Source: an uncultured Collinsella sp.
Lineage (GTDB): Bacteria; Actinomycetota; Coriobacteriia; Coriobacteriales; Coriobacteriaceae
NCBI GenBank assembly: GCA_958436995.1
Contig: CAUBMI010000087.1
Location: 1-6,084, forward strand
Direction of reading: 5' to 3'
DNA length: 6,084 nt
The position numbers and the translations under genes are program-made. This document shows positions 5,210-6,084 of this stretch, in pieces; the first letter of the stretch is position 1, and each line of letters begins with the position of its first letter. Under the pieces are notes generated by a model. It searched no databases. It was not told where the DNA came from and was given only the letters and a program-made list of their open reading frames with translations.

Positions 5210-5830
5210 TTAGGCCATACGGATGGCGACGAGACCATTCTTGGCACCCGGGACAGCGCCCTTGACCAAGATGAGGTTCTGCTCGGCATCGATGCGGACA
5301 ACGGAAAGGTTCTTGACGGTAACGCGCTCGTTACCCATGTGACCGGCCATCTTGACGCCCTTGAGGACGCGCGCAGGATAGGCGCACTGACCGATAGAAC
5401 CGGGGTGACGCTGGAAGTGAGAACCATGCGTCATAGGACCGCGGCGCTGACCCCAGCGCTTGATGCGACCCTGGAAGCCCTTACCCTTGGAGGTACCGAT
5501 GACGTCGACCTTCTCGACATCAGCGAAATCAGCGACGGTGACGACCTCGCCGACCTTGTGCTCCTCGCCGTTCTCGACGCGGACCTCACGAAGGAAGCGG
5601 ACAGGCTCGACGCCAGCCTTGGCGAAGTGACCAGCCATGGGCTTGTTCACGTTCTTGGCCTTGATGTCGCCGAAACCGATCTGGACGGCGTCATAGCCGT
5701 CGGTTGCCTGAGTTTTAACCTGCGAGACAGCGCAGGGGCCAGCCTGGATGACCGTGACGGGAACGACGTTATCGTCCTCGTCCCAAACCTGGGTCATGCC
5801 AATCTTGCGGCCGAGAATCATGCTGATCAA
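5210..5830 (-). CDS. rplC: 50S ribosomal protein L3
   Basis: L3 is one of the two assembly-initiating proteins of the large subunit, and its extension reaches towards the peptidyl-transferase centre. The N-terminal signature ILGRKIGMTQVWDEDD is present, followed by TVIQAGPCAVSQVKT. The extension region has KGFQGRIKRWGQRRGPMTHGS, the GSIGQ motif (Gln148 aligns with the residue methylated in E. coli L3) and MAGHMGNERVTV (161–172). It ends NLILVKGAVPGAKNGLVAIR. Two starts are possible. The TTG at 5830 gives 206 residues, near the family size, and has GGGA 7 nt upstream. The ATG at 5821 gives 203 residues, but GGGA would then be 16 nt away and no other SD is visible. I prefer TTG. The ribosome-binding signal is weak either way. 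Confidence 0.95.
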   Translation of the reverse strand: MISMILGRKIGMTQVWDEDDNVVPVTVIQAGPCAVSQVKTQATDGYDAVQIGFGDIKAKNVNKPMAGHFAKAGVEPVRFLREVRVENGEEHKVGEVVTVADFADVEKVDVIGTSKGKGFQGRIKRWGQRRGPMTHGSHFQRHPGSIGQCAYPARVLKGVKMAGHMGNERVTVKNLSVVRIDAEQNLILVKGAVPGAKNGLVAIRMA

Positions 5831-5902
5831 GATATGATCCCAACTCTCGCGTGGTCTTGGGACAATGCGTACACCACCGAGCGTACGCCCCTAGAGGACC
5901 AC
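5831..5902 (-). promoter_or_regulatory. Structured leader of rplC that pairs the Shine-Dalgarno region
   Basis: Immediately before the rplC start, the mRNA can form GTGGTC (5902–5897) with GACCAC (5856–5851), enclosing GCGTAC (5888–5883) with GTACGC (5872–5867) around a 10-nt loop. In addition TCCCAA (5862–5857) is the exact complement of TTGGGA (5843–5838), which contains the GGGA likely used as SD. TCCCAA lies inside the outer stem while TTGGGA lies outside it. Forming both helices would therefore give a pseudoknot, and otherwise they compete. The layout resembles ribosomal-protein leader RNAs that control translation of the first genes of an operon. The complementarity is visible; regulation and ligand are inference. 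Confidence 0.5.
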
Positions 5903-6084
5903 TACTTACACGACGTGCTCCCCAGTCTTGTATTACGCCCGGACTACCTGACAACCCTATTAAGCAGGCATTTTGTCCAGCCAGAATACTCCCCTGGTTT
6001 CACACAGCTGTTTAGTATACACGGCTGCGGGCGTATCCATCGAGATTCATATTTCACTCACATTGTTTACGCAGGTAAAGTGCG
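5903..6084 (-). other. Non-coding upstream region of rplC, possible promoter area
   Basis: No ribosomal or other recognisable protein is encoded here on either strand. All three minus-strand frames entering from the right edge hit stops within about 30 nt, and none ends like S10 (rpsJ). The region is more AT-rich than the genes. The best promoter-like element is TATACT (6019–6014) on the minus strand, at the end of the 26-bp repeat copy B, with TGGATA (6039–6034) 14 nt upstream, which is short for a standard promoter. TTGTCA and TAATAC further down (5953–5948 and 5934–5929) are only 13 nt apart. CGGGCGTA (6028–6035, plus strand) is complementary to TACGCCCG (5934–5941), so long-range pairing is possible. 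Confidence 0.4.
6015..6040. repeat. 26-bp repeat, copy B (partner at 4150–4175)
   Basis: This block matches copy A at 23 of 26 positions in the same orientation; the differences are two in the central ACGG..CGG segment and one in GCGT.TCCAT. Unlike copy A, it is not part of a local hairpin, because the flanking arm ACGCCCGAAACC is missing. What the copies share is therefore the sequence rather than the stem, which fits a protein-binding site, promoter or dispersed repeat better than a conserved RNA fold. Confidence 0.5.

Noticed and set aside
5769..5954. Small minus-strand frame of 61 codons overlapping the rplC start
   Set aside because: Out of frame with rplC, runs through the structured leader, has no SD and no resemblance to a known leader peptide.
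1..6084. CRISPR array, tRNA, rRNA, insertion sequence or phage gene
   Set aside because: No regularly spaced direct repeats, tRNA-like cloverleaf, transposase or phage-like protein was seen; the window is essentially continuous ribosomal-protein coding sequence.

Overview
The window is a piece of the universal S10–spc ribosomal-protein gene cluster. Every gene lies on the minus strand, so the cluster reads from high to low coordinates. In transcription order it holds rplC (L3), rplD (L4), rplW (L23), rplB (L2), rpsS (S19), rplV (L22), rpsC (S3), rplP (L16), rpmC (L29), rpsQ (S17), rplN (L14) and rplX (L24). The first codon of a further gene, expected to be rplE (L5), may lie at the left edge. 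The order is the standard bacterial one and no gene is broken. The coding DNA is GC-rich with strong third-position G/C bias, and most genes carry purine-rich Shine-Dalgarno (SD) sites. The protein sequences and the base composition suggest an actinobacterium of the Coriobacteriia, with Collinsella or a close relative as my best guess. That placement is from memory of the family, not from a search.

Right part (5831–6084): about 254 nt without a gene, forming the upstream/leader region of rplC. rpsJ (S10), which often precedes rplC, is not visible here. The leader has nested inverted repeats. One of them pairs the weak SD in front of the probable TTG start of rplC.

Middle (1125–5830): rplC to rpmC, mostly tightly packed. 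rplD/rplW abut (TAAATG), rpsC/rplP overlap as TAGTG and rplP/rpmC overlap as TAATG, which suggests translational coupling. The exception is a 179-nt spacer between rplW and rplB. It holds two strong hairpins and a third structured block that could trap the rplB SD. It also contains a 26-bp sequence that recurs, with three differences, upstream of rplC.

Left part (1–1108): rpsQ, a 118-nt structured spacer, then rplN and rplX.

The products work together in ribosome assembly. L3, L4, L22, L23, L24 and L29 are early-binding or exit-tunnel large-subunit proteins. L2, L14 and L16 sit around the peptidyl-transferase and subunit-interface regions. S3, S17 and S19 belong to the small subunit. The genes themselves are ordinary housekeeping genes. 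The parts worth a second look are the three unusually long, structured non-coding stretches, placed just before rplC, rplB and rplN, which could subdivide expression of the operon.
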